The notes beneath the pieces were generated by a model, which saw nothing but the letters and a program-made list of their open reading frames with translations, ran no database searches and was not told where the DNA came from. Shown piece by piece: positions 8,543 to 19,902 of a stretch of DNA of 64,000 bases (position 1 is the stretch's first letter; the number at the start of each line of letters is the position of its first letter). The DNA comes from Haliclystus octoradiatus (Eukaryota > Cnidaria > Staurozoa > Stauromedusae > Haliclystidae), in NCBI GenBank assembly GCA_916610825.1, contig OU744447.1, forward strand, positions 30,454,561 through 30,518,560. The letters run 5' to 3'. The position numbers were made by a program, and so were the translations under genes.

Positions 8543-11500
8543 ATGAGCAAAAGTAAAGCAAAAGCAGAAATGTCCTCGGTGAGTTCAGACGACTTTCTTC
8601 GGGAAGCAAACGAATTTGATCATGCGATCGCACAAGCCGCTAGGAATGTTTCCAAAGTAAATTCAGCAACAAGAAAATACATGATTACCAGGTTAGAGCG
8701 TTTGTTTTCAAGTTTAACTAATGCGACGTACTCTTTAGCCCACGAATCTCCTACCGATATTTCTGTAGAAATAAGTGAGCAATACATTCATAGGGAGGCA
8801 CTATTTTATCAAACTATCGATTTATTACATTCAGTGACTCCTGAGTCACCAGGGTTAACAAGTTCTTTCGTAAATCAGGCTCGTCAATATTCTGATTCCG
8901 ACGAGATGCGAAATAAATCTGCAGTTCCTAGAAATCCTAGCAATTTGCCTTCAGTAAGCAAACAAACACCGTCAAGTAGAAAAATTAAGCGACACCATGT
9001 CAACAAAGGCGGCGCTCCTTTAGATCAAACAAATGTGTTAACAACTAATACAAGCGAGTCAATTTTAGCATCAATTGCAGATGCGTTATCTGCAATGCAA
9101 ATCAAGCTTCCCACGTTTTCTGGTATCGCCATTCAATATCAAGATTTTATTTCTTCCTTTAAAGCACAGGTTGATAGTAGGCATACGTTAAGTTCTGCAA
9201 CAAAATTCCATCATTTAGTATCACATTTATCACAAAATGCCTTGTCATCCGTAAACTCATTGCCTCGTGATGATGAAGGGTATGCAACAGCTTTATCAAC
9301 ATTAGACAAATTGTATGGAAACTCACACAAAATTGCTAGAGCACATTTAGATTTACTTTGTATTGATGAGCCAGTGTCGTATAAATTTCCGCTAGAAGTA
9401 GAACGGCTTTATCATCAATTATTAGCTGCTTCTTCCACCTTCGATAGATTGAAATATAATAATGATGTAAATTCTACATCCACGCTTTTGAAAATTATAG
9501 ATCGTCTGCCTGAACATGCTCAGTATCGTTGGCGAAAACTGAACAATTCACAAAAAACTTTGGCCACTTTTCATGATTTGGTTTTATTCATGGAAAAGGA
9601 GACAGATTTTGTCAATGATCCAGTATGGTCACGTTTAAGTCACAAAGCAACGGTACATCCTTCCAAAAATATTTCTTCAATAAATGTTACCACCAATCAA
9701 AATTCTTCAAGTAGTAATAACCCTTTTTGTGTATTTTGTGATCAAAATCATAAATCTCGAAACTGCCCAAATACTGGTTTATCGCAAGATGAAATAATCA
9801 AAACTTTAAAAGATAATCAGCTATGTTTTCGCTGCTTTTCCCCTGGTCATTTTAGCCAGCGATGTTTTTCACGAACAATATGTTCCATCTGCAATAGAAG
9901 GCATCATACGTTTTTACACAAAAATGCTCCAACCTTTGTTCAGACTGCACCTGCAGCAGTCACTAATACTATTCATACTTCGTTAGCAGACAGTGCAAAA
10001 GTACTATTACCTGTTGTTGTTTTAGATGTAATCGGACCAAATGGATCCACTCAAGTAAATGCATTGCTTGACACAGGAAGTCAATTTACATTAATAAATG
10101 CATCTATATGCCAAAAATTAGGAATTGAAGGACATGTTGACACGTTGAATTTCAATACTGTGTCCAATACCAAAACTGTTCAACAGTGTGAACGGGTTAC
10201 AGTCCCAGTAAAATCTTTGACCAAAAATTGTTTTCGATTGACCAATGTTGCATCCGTGAAAGGATTATTTTTACCTTATATTTCCAACATTCCTCCTTCT
10301 ATAAAATCCCTTCCCCATATCGCAGAGCATGTTTCTAATTTTGCTCAGGGACGCCTAGATATGCTGATTGGAGCCGATCACAGTGATCTCATCCTTCCAA
10401 CAGAAACCATAAATGGAAGCTCTACTAAGGAGCCAATTGTCATAAAAACGCCTTTAGGGTGTTCTCTTTTAGGAGGGGAAAGTAGTTGCAAAAATTTAAG
10501 TTCTTCTGGTGGAATTAATGTGATTGCCAATAATTTAGAAACTCCAACCCTACAATCCTTTTGGAACGCGGGTGATCTGTCAGAGGAATATTTTGGTTTG
10601 GATAAGCCATACTCCCAAGATGATCTTTTTGCTATACAAAATTTGAAGAGCTCGTTAAAAGTTGTAGAAGGGCATTTTCAAGCCGATCTTTTATGGAAAA
10701 AAGATTTTACAGGGTTACAAAATAACGAAATAGTTGCCAAGAAACGTTTGTCTTCATTAGTTAGAAAATTTGAATTTGATCCTAAGTTCAAGGAAGATTA
10801 CTGTAAGGTGATGCAAGGATATATCAATGATGGTTGTGCAGCTCTAGTTCAAGATCCGTCTTTAAGTTCTCGTTATACACATTATTTACCCCATTTTGCT
10901 GTTTTTCATCCACGTAAACCAGATAAGCTGAGAATAGTTTTTGACGCTGCATGTAAATTTCGACAACAATCATTAAATGACCATCTTTTGTCTGGTCCTG
11001 ATTTGTTAAATTCACTTGTAGGATGTCTGTTGCGCTTCAGAGAAAATCGATTCTGTGTCCTCAGTGATATCAAAGGCATGTTTCATTGTATAAAAGTAAC
11101 GCCAGAACACACAGACGCCTTTCGTTTTCTTTGGTTTTTAGATAATGATTTTTCAAAACCTGCAGTATTTAAAATGCTTGTTCATGTTTTTGGGGCAATT
11201 AGTTCCCCAACTGTTGCAAATGAAGCTTTGCGCAGTATTGCCAACTTTGTTGAGGATCCAAACATTAAAGCAGCCATAAGGGACAACTTTTATGTCGATG
11301 ATTTCCTTTACTCATCTGATGATTTACTAATAATGAATGAGGTTGTGTCTAAATTGTATGTTTTATTGCAAAATTTTGGTTTTGTTTTGACCAAATGGAT
11401 AACAAATGCACCATCTGTTTTAAAACATATTCCTGATGTTGATAAATCTGCCACCCAGGTCAAATTAGATTTAGGGGAAGATGCTTCTCAAAGAACTTTA

Positions 11501-13996
11501 GGTGTTGTCTGGGACATTAAACAAGATATCCTTCAATTTGAATTACCATCAAAGCTAGAAGTTACTGACACGAAACGAGGAATCCTTTCCTTAATTAGTT
11601 CTATGTTTTCCCCTGATGGATTTCTTTCACCAATATACTTAGTTCCCAAATTAATTATGCGTTCCCTGTGGGCATTGAAGATCGACTGGGACGAACCACT
11701 ACCACCTGACCAAGCGTCAGAGTGGAAAGAATGGTTGGATGGCTTAGCATCCTTATCTAAAGTGTCTTACCCAAGATGTTTGAAAGGCCCTGATGTATTA
11801 TCTTCACATAGCTCTGTTAGTATTCACACCTTCTGTGACGCAAGTCAAGACGGGATAGGTGTTGTTAGTTATGTAAGAGTTGATCGTAAATTAGAAAGGG
11901 GGGAGGGAAAAATTAATGTTGATTCTGGAGTATTTTGCAGGTTTCTTTTTGCTCGCTCACGCTGTGCTCCGATCAAGTCAGTAACCATCCCACGTCTGGA
12001 ACTACATGCAGCTACATTAGCGGTAAGGACAATCAATCAAATCAAACCTGAATTGCGCATGAAAGTAGATAAGTTTCATTTCTGGAGTGACTCCATGACA
12101 ACTCTTGCCTACATTAGAAATTCTAGCAGGCGCTTTCCTGTTTATGTAGCAAATAGAATAAGTGAAATTTCATCTAGCACTTTCCCTGATCAATGGCACC
12201 ACTGTCCTGGAAAATTGAATCCAGCTGACATTGCTTCAAGGGGAATCATGCCCTTGGCATTTAAGGAGTCTATGTGGACTGAAGGTCCTGATTTTTTGAA
12301 ATTGGATGAATCTTTATGGCCTTCTTTACCAAGTAAAACTATTGATAAGGCTGAAATTGAGCAATTGTCAAATGCTGTTACAAATATTGTTTCCATTGAT
12401 TCTGATAACCCTATTGCGTCTTTGATTTGCAAAACACGCTCGTTTTTCAAATTAATATGCATTGTTGCAAGAGTTTTGATGTTCATCTCCAATTGCAAAA
12501 ATTCTGTGAAAACAAACAATTTGTCAAATAATAGTTACAATTTAAGAAATCGAAATGTTAAAAATGTTGTTGTTTCAAATGTTAAAAATGTTGTTGTTTC
12601 AAATGTTAAAAATGTTGTTGTTTCAAATGTTGATGTTTTAACTGATAACTTATTGTTAGAAAGTAAGAGTGTTGTTGTGAAATGTGAACAGTTAAAGGCC
12701 TATCCGAAAGAAATCAGTGCACTTAAAAATAAATCAAAAATACCGGTAAATAGTAAAATTCTTTTATTAAATCCTTTTCTTGACGACCGAGGAATTATTC
12801 GTGTTGGAAGAAGATTGGAAAATTCGAATCTTCCTTATGATGTTAAACATCCTATTCTTATTCCGAAACAATCTTTTTTGGTAAATTCAATTGTTGAGGA
12901 TGCACATTTATCTTTGAAGCATACCGGTGTTATGTGTATTGTGAATTTTATCAGGCAACATTTCTGGATACCTTCACTAACTTCTAAAGTAAAACAAAGA
13001 GCTCATGCATGTATCCCTTGCCAGAAACTACATGGACGTCGAATGGAACAATTCATGGCACCTTTACCTCATGACAGACTAATACAGACATTCCCCTTTG
13101 ACGTAACGGGGGTAGACTACTTTGGGCCCTTTTATGTAAAAGTTTTAAGATCTACTGTTAAGTATTGGGGGTGTATTTTTACCTGCATGTCAATTCGAGC
13201 TGTCCATTTAGAAACCTCCTCCTCCCTAGACACAGATAGATTTATTTGTGTACTGAGAAGATTTTTAGCTAGGAGAGGAAAACCTAGTAAGATTATATCT
13301 GATAATGGGACCAATTTTGTAGGGGCTGAGACCGAACTTAAGGTGGCGATCTCCAATTGGGATCAAAACCGTGTTTCGCAGTTTCTTCTATCTTCAGGAA
13401 TCACATGGAAATTCAATCCTGCCGGTGCTCCTCATCATGGTGGTGCGTGGGAAAGATTGATTCGATCTGTCAAACATTGCCTGAAAACTGTCCTTGGTAA
13501 CCGATCATATGACCTGGAGACGCTTCAAACATTGCTCACAGAAGTAGAAGCTGTTCTAAATTGCCGCCCTTTGACTGTTCTATCAAATGATCCTTTGGAC
13601 CTGGACCCTTTGACGCCAAATCATCTGCTGTTGTTACGGAATGGTGTGTCTCAACCCCCTGGTACGTTTGACGATTCAGATATGATTCTAAGAAAACGCT
13701 GGAGAAAATCGCAAGCCCTCGCTGACTCGTTCTGGACAAAATGGAGTCAAGAATATGTCACCCTTCTCCAAGCAAGACAGAAATGGAAAACCTCCAAACC
13801 AAATATCCAAGTTGGAGACTTGGTTCTAGTCATGGATGATAATTTGGTTCGTTCCCAATACCCAATGGGAGTTGTGATAGATGCGCCTGATGGGAAAGAT
13901 GGTTTGGTACGCCAAGTTAAAATCAAAACTGCAACTGGTCAGCTAGTGCGTCCGCTGACGAAGATATGTCTCTTGGAGGGACAACCCTGTAAATAA
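8543..13996 (+). CDS. gag-pol: BEL/Pao Gag-Pol polyprotein (BEL-A)
   Basis: A single frame of about 1,817 residues; the first ATG in the open frame is at 8543. In order it has a Pao-type Gag (about 1-380) and cysteine/histidine knuckles (CVFCDQNHKSRNC near 395, CFRCFSPGHFSQRC near 428, then a third CxxC). The aspartic protease motif LLDTGS is near 507. The RT catalytic box YVDD is near 916. RNase H (FCDAS near 1096, then SRCAP, FWSDS and DIASRG) follows, then an H2C2 region and an rve integrase with DNGTNF near 1587. A DUF5641-like C-terminal domain (GDLVLVMDD) ends the protein. The region near 12553-12629 holds three in-frame 24-bp repeats. No stops or frameshifts are seen, so the protein looks functional. 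Confidence 0.95.
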   Translation: MSKSKAKAEMSSVSSDDFLREANEFDHAIAQAARNVSKVNSATRKYMITRLERLFSSLTNATYSLAHESPTDISVEISEQYIHREALFYQTIDLLHSVTPESPGLTSSFVNQARQYSDSDEMRNKSAVPRNPSNLPSVSKQTPSSRKIKRHHVNKGGAPLDQTNVLTTNTSESILASIADALSAMQIKLPTFSGIAIQYQDFISSFKAQVDSRHTLSSATKFHHLVSHLSQNALSSVNSLPRDDEGYATALSTLDKLYGNSHKIARAHLDLLCIDEPVSYKFPLEVERLYHQLLAASSTFDRLKYNNDVNSTSTLLKIIDRLPEHAQYRWRKLNNSQKTLATFHDLVLFMEKETDFVNDPVWSRLSHKATVHPSKNISSINVTTNQNSSSSNNPFCVFCDQNHKSRNCPNTGLSQDEIIKTLKDNQLCFRCFSPGHFSQRCFSRTICSICNRRHHTFLHKNAPTFVQTAPAAVTNTIHTSLADSAKVLLPVVVLDVIGPNGSTQVNALLDTGSQFTLINASICQKLGIEGHVDTLNFNTVSNTKTVQQCERVTVPVKSLTKNCFRLTNVASVKGLFLPYISNIPPSIKSLPHIAEHVSNFAQGRLDMLIGADHSDLILPTETINGSSTKEPIVIKTPLGCSLLGGESSCKNLSSSGGINVIANNLETPTLQSFWNAGDLSEEYFGLDKPYSQDDLFAIQNLKSSLKVVEGHFQADLLWKKDFTGLQNNEIVAKKRLSSLVRKFEFDPKFKEDYCKVMQGYINDGCAALVQDPSLSSRYTHYLPHFAVFHPRKPDKLRIVFDAACKFRQQSLNDHLLSGPDLLNSLVGCLLRFRENRFCVLSDIKGMFHCIKVTPEHTDAFRFLWFLDNDFSKPAVFKMLVHVFGAISSPTVANEALRSIANFVEDPNIKAAIRDNFYVDDFLYSSDDLLIMNEVVSKLYVLLQNFGFVLTKWITNAPSVLKHIPDVDKSATQVKLDLGEDASQRTLGVVWDIKQDILQFELPSKLEVTDTKRGILSLISSMFSPDGFLSPIYLVPKLIMRSLWALKIDWDEPLPPDQASEWKEWLDGLASLSKVSYPRCLKGPDVLSSHSSVSIHTFCDASQDGIGVVSYVRVDRKLERGEGKINVDSGVFCRFLFARSRCAPIKSVTIPRLELHAATLAVRTINQIKPELRMKVDKFHFWSDSMTTLAYIRNSSRRFPVYVANRISEISSSTFPDQWHHCPGKLNPADIASRGIMPLAFKESMWTEGPDFLKLDESLWPSLPSKTIDKAEIEQLSNAVTNIVSIDSDNPIASLICKTRSFFKLICIVARVLMFISNCKNSVKTNNLSNNSYNLRNRNVKNVVVSNVKNVVVSNVKNVVVSNVDVLTDNLLLESKSVVVKCEQLKAYPKEISALKNKSKIPVNSKILLLNPFLDDRGIIRVGRRLENSNLPYDVKHPILIPKQSFLVNSIVEDAHLSLKHTGVMCIVNFIRQHFWIPSLTSKVKQRAHACIPCQKLHGRRMEQFMAPLPHDRLIQTFPFDVTGVDYFGPFYVKVLRSTVKYWGCIFTCMSIRAVHLETSSSLDTDRFICVLRRFLARRGKPSKIISDNGTNFVGAETELKVAISNWDQNRVSQFLLSSGITWKFNPAGAPHHGGAWERLIRSVKHCLKTVLGNRSYDLETLQTLLTEVEAVLNCRPLTVLSNDPLDLDPLTPNHLLLLRNGVSQPPGTFDDSDMILRKRWRKSQALADSFWTKWSQEYVTLLQARQKWKTSKPNIQVGDLVLVMDDNLVRSQYPMGVVIDAPDGKDGLVRQVKIKTATGQLVRPLTKICLLEGQPCK
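12553..12629 (+). repeat. In-frame 24-bp tandem repeat inside BEL-A pol
   Basis: Three copies of a 24-bp unit encode NVKNVVVS repeated. They lie in the linker between the RNase H and H2C2 integrase parts. Because 24 is a multiple of 3, expansion keeps the frame. Confidence 0.85.
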
Positions 13997-14165
13997 AGAC
14001 AGTAGCTTGTCGCAATATGTAACCCTGTTGGTTAAATTAATAATTAATTTCTAAGAAATAATTTTTTATAGTACGCTACATTGATAAAATAATTGTTACT
14101 TTTCAGTTTGTAAATTAGTTTAAATACGTTTAATATGAAAGACCAAGATATTTCATGGTGGGGAG

Positions 14166-14625
14166 TGTAGAAACTAATTTACCATATTTGTTGTCATGGT
14201 AACTTGTTAATTCACATTGTCTTTGTCATCACCATAGTAACATTAATATTGTCATACAGTCATACAGCACATGTCAAACTGTTTCACATTCACTGTCATA
14301 GTTCCTGTCATGTTGTCAATTCACTAATGGTTATTTGTCTGTTGCCCTAATTTAGTGTTATATTGAGTGTTTGTATTGTGATTGGTCAACTTGTAATCAT
14401 TGCTGTGTTTTAACTAATCTTGTGCTACACTTCCCATCCACTGTTCGTCTTGGGGCCACATAGTACGGTCGTAATAGATTGTTATTAAAATTATACGCTG
14501 TAGTTTTCTCTTGGCCTACTTCTTGTCTTGTTGTTCTTGCGGTCTCAAGCGGACAGTCAAATACAGTTACAGTCCTCTGAAGTCAACGTTAGGCTTTGGA
14601 AAGCAAAGCAATTATCTAAATAACA
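14166..14625 (+). repeat. 3' LTR of BEL-A
   Basis: 460 bp, the same as 7356-7815 as read. It is preceded by a purine-rich GGTGGGGAG tract, the likely polypurine primer, and followed by duplication ATATT. Confidence 0.93.
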
Positions 14626-14701
14626 ATATTCATGTATGAGCTTTTAAATGTTGTTCCTGTTGCTAGATACGTTTAACTTAGATTAAATAATATTTTTGTT
14701 A

Positions 14702-14888
14702 CAGTCTAACTTGCTTAATATCCCCCCTCTGGTACAGATGAAAATCGGAACATTAAGCGAGGTGGGATATTAAGCGAGGTAGAATTATGAGAGTTTGTAT
14801 AGAGAATGGAAAATAGAAACTAGTTTTATGTGGGGATATTAAGCAAGAGGGGATATTAAAAGAGGGGATATTAACCGAGTTCGACTGT
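14702..14888 (-). mobile_element. Tc1/mariner-type MITE, copy 3 (187 bp, complete)
   Basis: Terminal inverted repeats start CAGTCTAACTTGCTTAATATC and end with the inverse of CAGTCGAACTCGGTTAATATC. A TA lies on both sides (14700-14701 and 14889-14890). The interior is full of GGGATATTAAGC motifs. It is the inverted relative of the copies at 389 and 681. TA target sites with CAGT termini are typical of Tc1/mariner-mobilised MITEs. Confidence 0.8.
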
Positions 14889-14894
14889 ATAGAT

Positions 14895-15012
14895 GACCCT
14901 CCGGAAAATCATTTTAAGACAAGTGAGGTTTCCTCTTTAAGTATCAAATAGATATATATATATGCACACGTAAGGACTTATATGCATTCAAGCATTTCAA
15001 AATTCTTATAGG
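14895..15012 (+). repeat. Duplicated FU intron/exon-end fragment
   Basis: 14962-15010 closely repeats 1470-1515, which is the last bases of FU exon A plus its donor and intron start (TGCACACGTAAGGACTTATA). The preceding segment, with GAGGTTTCCTCTTTAA, matches 6508 onward. Pieces of the exon A neighbourhood have therefore been copied twice within the gene. Confidence 0.65.
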
Positions 15013-15350
15013 ATTGCAGATGTTAGCTCAATATTTGGACTCAAGTGCAATCTGGAGGCTATTGTCTGGTATTGACTGATGCATTTCCCAGTATGACTTT
15101 CCAGTTTTATAGAAAAGGAAAGGTGCTCAGTACTGAGAATCTAACCATCACAATTCGTCCTTAAATGCTTACTTACAATACTTGCAATGCTTGACCTTAT
15201 TCAGACCAATACTTGGCCGTAACTAGACTAAGTAGCTCTATACTGTAAAACAAAGTATGCTATAATCTGAATTAATTTTTTGAAAACCTTTTACCCCCTA
15301 CATGCCAACCACATAAAAGTTATCCAAGCAGGTTCATTTTTTGATTTCAG

Positions 15351-15530
15351 AATGCATTCAAGCAAACTGCCAGAAATGTTCAAATGATAAAAGTTGTTCA
15401 AAATGTAACTCAAATGCAGTTATGTTTGTCGATGCCAATGGAAATGGCAAATGTGTTATGAAATGTCCAAGCGGTTACATTAGAAGAACAGATGCAACAT
15501 CTGTCAAATGCGAGAAAGAAGTTAAACCAG
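15351..15530 (+). CDS. FU repeat exon B, phase 1-1
   Basis: A 60-residue furin-like module: C-x4-C-x2-C, then SCSKC, CVMKCPSGYIRR and a final C. This resembles the FU modules of R-spondins. The acceptor TTTTTTGATTTCAG ends at 15350, and the donor GTAAAC begins at 15531. It is phase 1 at both ends, compatible with exons A and C. The open frame runs past the donor into the AAT microsatellite, but that part is intron. Confidence 0.82.
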
Positions 15531-15601
15531 GTAAACAGGGCACCATACCAATTGAAGGTATGGGGACACATGAAGGCAATGTAGGGATGTTTTGATAATT
15601 G

Positions 15602-16336
<735 letters not shown>

Positions 16337-16858
16337 GCATTCTTATAGCACATATTTATTGCTGTTCTATGTGCTTTTCAAATTAAATATTTACAATGTA
16401 AAATAAAATCTAAAATCATCATATGAAAATAATACATATGCTGTTCTATGTAAGTTAAAAGTTAAAACTGAAATGTACTGTAAATAGCTACATGACTAGC
16501 TCATTTTGACATAGCTGTATCTAGTGAGGTCAGTCCCTTGTTCATTGAGCAGAACTGATGACGGCTAGAGTCCAAGAGGAAGGAATTGTCTGCTACTATC
16601 TTAGTTATTATAAATGTATTTCCCGTAAATTGGTTGTATCTCCTATCTATAGGTATATATCAACAATATATACCGACAAGGGAAGAATGCTCATACATTT
16701 GGAGAATCCTCCTATCCTACAATAATCCTACAAAACTGTAATATTTACCATTTTTTGCTAAAATTTGATAAGAAATTATCAAAATCCTTCTTTTCAAACT
16801 ATTTTTGATATTTGTATTCCAATGTCTGAATATATAACTCTATATCTACCGGTGTTCA
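16337..16858. other. Intronic non-coding stretch
   Basis: AT-rich intron between the microsatellite and the minisatellite. I see no coding or RNA feature. Confidence 0.5.
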
Positions 16859-17632
16859 ACATGTTCCTTTGCCTTGATAGTCAACGTCTGTATACTGATA
16901 GCATGTTCCTTTACCTTGACAGTCAACGTCTGTATACTGATAGCATGATCCTTTGCCTTGACAGTCAACGTCTGTATACTGATAGCATGATCCTTTGCCT
17001 TGACAGTCAACGTCTGTATACTGATAGCTACTGATAGCATGTTCCTTGACAGTCAACGTCTGTATACTGATAGCTACTGATAGCATGTTCCTTGACAGTC
17101 AACGTCTGTATACTGATAGCTACTGATAGCATGTTCCTTGACAGTCAACGTCTGTATACTGATAGCATGATCCTTTGCCTTGACAGTCAACGTCTGTATA
17201 CTGATAGCTACTGATAGCATGTTCCTTGACAGTCAACGTCTGTATACTGATAGCATGATCCTTTGCCTTGACAGTCAACGTCTGTATACTGATAGCTACT
17301 GATAGCATGTTCCTTGACAGTCAACGTCTGTATAGTGATAGCTACTGATAGCATGTTCCTTGACAGTCAACGTCTGTATACTGATAGCTACTGATAGCAT
17401 GTTCCTTGACAGTCAACGTCTGTATACTGATAGCTACTGATAGCATGTTCCTTGACAGTCAACGTCTGTATACTGATAGCTACTGATAGCATGTTCCTTG
17501 ACAGTCAACGTCTGTATACTGATAGCTACTGATAGCATGTTCCTTGACAGTCAACGTCTGTATACTGATAGCTACTGATAGCATGTTCCTTGACAGTCAA
17601 CGTCTGTATACTGATAGCTACTGATAGCATGA
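16859..17632 (+). repeat. 42/46-bp minisatellite, about 17 units
   Basis: The core GTCAACGTCTGTATACTGAT is repeated about 17 times. Two unit types alternate: a 42-bp form with CCTTTGCC, and a 46-bp form that lacks TTTGCC but carries an extra GCTACTGATA. The left end is mostly 42-bp units and the right end 46-bp units, with mixed types between. It lies in the intron between FU exons B and C. Confidence 0.95.
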
Positions 17633-17660
17633 CTGACATTTGTTGAAATTGATCTACAGG

Positions 17661-17819
17661 CACTACTGACATCAAAACCATGAAAAAAAACGTGAAATTT
17701 CATAGAATTTTCACATTTTAATATTGGCTTAGAAAACTTGTGATTTTCACTCATTTTCATTGTGTTTTCACAACACTTTCATGTCATTTTCATGGTTTTG
17801 GTGTTGGGTGTTGGTAGTG
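17661..17819. mobile_element. CACTA-type MITE with 3-bp target duplication
   Basis: It starts CACTACTGACATCAAAACC and ends GGTTTTGGTGTTGGGTG followed by TTGGTAGTG, giving inverted termini that begin CACTAC. AGG is present on both sides (17658-17660 and 17820-17822). CACTA termini with 3-bp duplication are the signature of the CACTA/EnSpm superfamily. At 159 bp it is non-autonomous. A diverged copy lies at 20347. Confidence 0.68.
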
Positions 17820-17948
17820 AGGGACGAGGGTCGATCTGTTATGGGCATTTGTAAGAGAAAAGAGAAAACAACCAACTACTTTACATATGGAAGAGTGGTA
17901 CATGCATTGGATAACATAAATGTTTTTTATTGTCTTTTTACCATAAAG

Positions 17949-18119
17949 TGATAACAGATAAAGATGACAAGGAAGACGATACAACTGATGAGGGATGCGC
18001 AGATCGTTTCTGTTCCACGTGTAAGACTGGATTCTATCGTCTCAGATCAATTGCATCAATACTGAAGTGTGTAAGAAAATGTCCAATTGGCTTTGCTATT
18101 AATGAAAATATTTGCCGAG
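17949..18119 (+). CDS. FU repeat exon C, phase 1-1
   Basis: A 57-residue exon. An acidic opening (DKDDKEDDTTDEG) leads into CADRFCSTCKTGFY, then CVRKCPIGFAINENIC. The acceptor ACCATAAAG ends at 17948 and the donor GTATGG begins at 18120. The acceptor has a poor pyrimidine tract, so the exact start could be a few bases later at another AG. Phase matches its neighbours. Confidence 0.78.
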
Positions 18120-18277
18120 GTATGGAATATTTGTTGTTGTCATTTCTTAACAAATGATAAAGAGACATAAAAATATTTTCAATATTGGAATTATATGTAG
18201 GGGTCTATCTTCAAAATGCAGATACACAATATTTCTAGTAATACTAATATTACTGTTTTTACGTTTTCATAATCTAG

Positions 18278-18466
18278 CTTGTTCAGAACCACGTTGCAAG
18301 ACATGTGGAAATGATACTCTTGATGTTTGTACTGAATGCCGAAGTGGATATAATCTATTAGCCAAATCGCCTTTTACTAATGAATGTGTTCGTAATTGCC
18401 CACCCACACACAACTTAATGAAAAGTAACGATTCAATTGCAAGATGTGAACTTAAACCACCACAGG
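18278..18466 (+). CDS. FU repeat exon D, phase 1-1
   Basis: A 63-residue furin-like module: CSEPRCKTC, then VCTECRSGY, CVRNCPPTHN and a final C, followed by a Pro/Lys-rich tail. The acceptor TTTTCATAATCTAG ends at 18277 and the donor GTAAGT begins at 18467. Only about 160 bp of intron separates it from exon C, which supports recent module duplication. Confidence 0.84.
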
Positions 18467-19003
18467 GTAAGTTATCCTTGTAAAAATGATATACTAATCT
18501 GTGTTGATTGTTTATTATTGTGTACTTGGATGTTAATGATTCGGCATACTGCCAGAGTCAGACAAAAGGTTCAGCCTTCTGGAATCCTAAATGCATCTCA
18601 ACATTTTCTTCTTAATTTATTTTTTGATGTTTGACCAATAAGTCATAAAATATCGATTTTCTTCTGAATCTGCTCTAGCCTTCCAGAATCTAGGATTCCA
18701 GGATTCCCCCTTTTGTCGGACCCTGCATACCGCTGTGTCATGATGATAATCAAGACCCATCTTCCTTGAAATTTGTTGAGATCGATCTGTAATGTCGTTA
18801 GTGATCATTGATCAGGTCACGGCCGTAACTACCTACTATCAGAGCCTACTGTTAGGATAATACCTGCGTAATTTTCCTCTGCCTGGGGGTGTTGAAAATT
18901 TTGCTGACAAAATGAGTGTGGTTTAGGATTGTATTTTAGAAAGCTTTGTGGAGGCCGGAGGATGTCAGGCATACAATTTGTGCTTATATTAAAAACTGTT
19001 ATA

Positions 19004-19167
19004 CAGTCAACCTGTTATAATGGTCACCTTTATACAGCAGCTGTCTATAGTGATCACTCTTGGTATGTCTAAAAGTAGTATTTTCTATTGAAACAGCCCG
19101 CATATAAAGGCTACCTGTCTACGGTGGTCAATTTACAGTATCTACCTCTCTTAGATGACTCTTACTG
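19004..19167. mobile_element. Mariner-type MITE (164 bp)
   Basis: It begins CAGTCAACCTGTTATAATGG after TA and ends GATGACTCTTACTG before TA. The interior has repeated partial inverted motifs (GTCACC, GGCTACC, GGTCAA). It lies in the intron between FU exons D and E. The family differs from the one at 389, 681 and 14702. Confidence 0.62.
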
Positions 19168-19902
19168 TATTTTCATTGTACATAATGCTTCAAAAAAAAG
19201 AAAACTTTTTTTTTGCATTACATGATAAATAAAAAGACTGATCAAATAGTTTGAAGATGAAAAAAATATTTTTGAGAATATGTACTATCGGTTGAGTTAA
19301 TATCAATACTTCAAAGTGTTTTTAAATTTTAAATTTTAAATTTAATCCACATAGCCTACGTTACAGACCGCGATTCAGTGTGAATTGCTCGGTTTCTCTG
19401 TCCGGGCCTCGTATCAGAATAAGATTGATGTCACATAATTATGCAAGATTAATAAGGTGATTTTCACCGGGATTCTCAAATGTCTTTGTTTACTTTAGTT
19501 GACATCATTGCAATAAGTTCTATTTTAGGCTTCGTAGCTTTGACAATTAATTGATCAAAAAGAGGTGATGAATTTATTCACTACGAACGATAGATTTGCC
19601 ATGCATCGATCAGAAAATTCTGTTCCAGGTTTTTGTGGAGCAGCTGGACAGAGAACTGCGGAAATCACACAGACCCTATTCTTTTGTGAATGAATCGCAG
19701 TTTTTACGCTTATTATAATCCACAGCTTTCAGCTTTCTTTCAGCACTGTAGCCCCTACACTAAGGCCGCACACAAGCATTTAATGACTTTACTTGCATCG
19801 AAATGAGTATGATCTATAAATAGTTATGGGAAAACTTTTTCTCTACATTTGAATGTCCGATTTTATGTTAGTTGTAGCGTAATAACTATTTACATTTAAT
19901 AG
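19168..19902. other. Intron D-E, non-coding
   Basis: It contains an imperfect inverted arrangement: GCGATTCAGTGTG plus TCTCTGTCC near 19369-19403, and GGACAGAGA plus TGAATCGCAG near 19647-19700. GGCTTCGTAGCTTTGACAAT at 19530 resembles GGCTTGGTTGCTATGACAAT in the hAT-type element at 51719. A decayed, related non-autonomous element is likely but not proven. Confidence 0.35.

Larger units (their letters stand above)
7356..14625 (+). mobile_element. Complete BEL/Pao LTR retrotransposon (BEL-A)
   Basis: The 7,270-bp element has 460-bp LTRs that match throughout as read and a perfect 5-bp target duplication ATATT (7351-7355 and 14626-14630). It has one uninterrupted Gag-Pol frame of about 1,817 codons. 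The presumed primer site TGGTCCGTC begins at 7816, directly after the 5' LTR. It sits in a FU-gene intron in sense orientation. The intact frame and matching LTRs indicate a young, possibly active copy. Confidence 0.95.
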
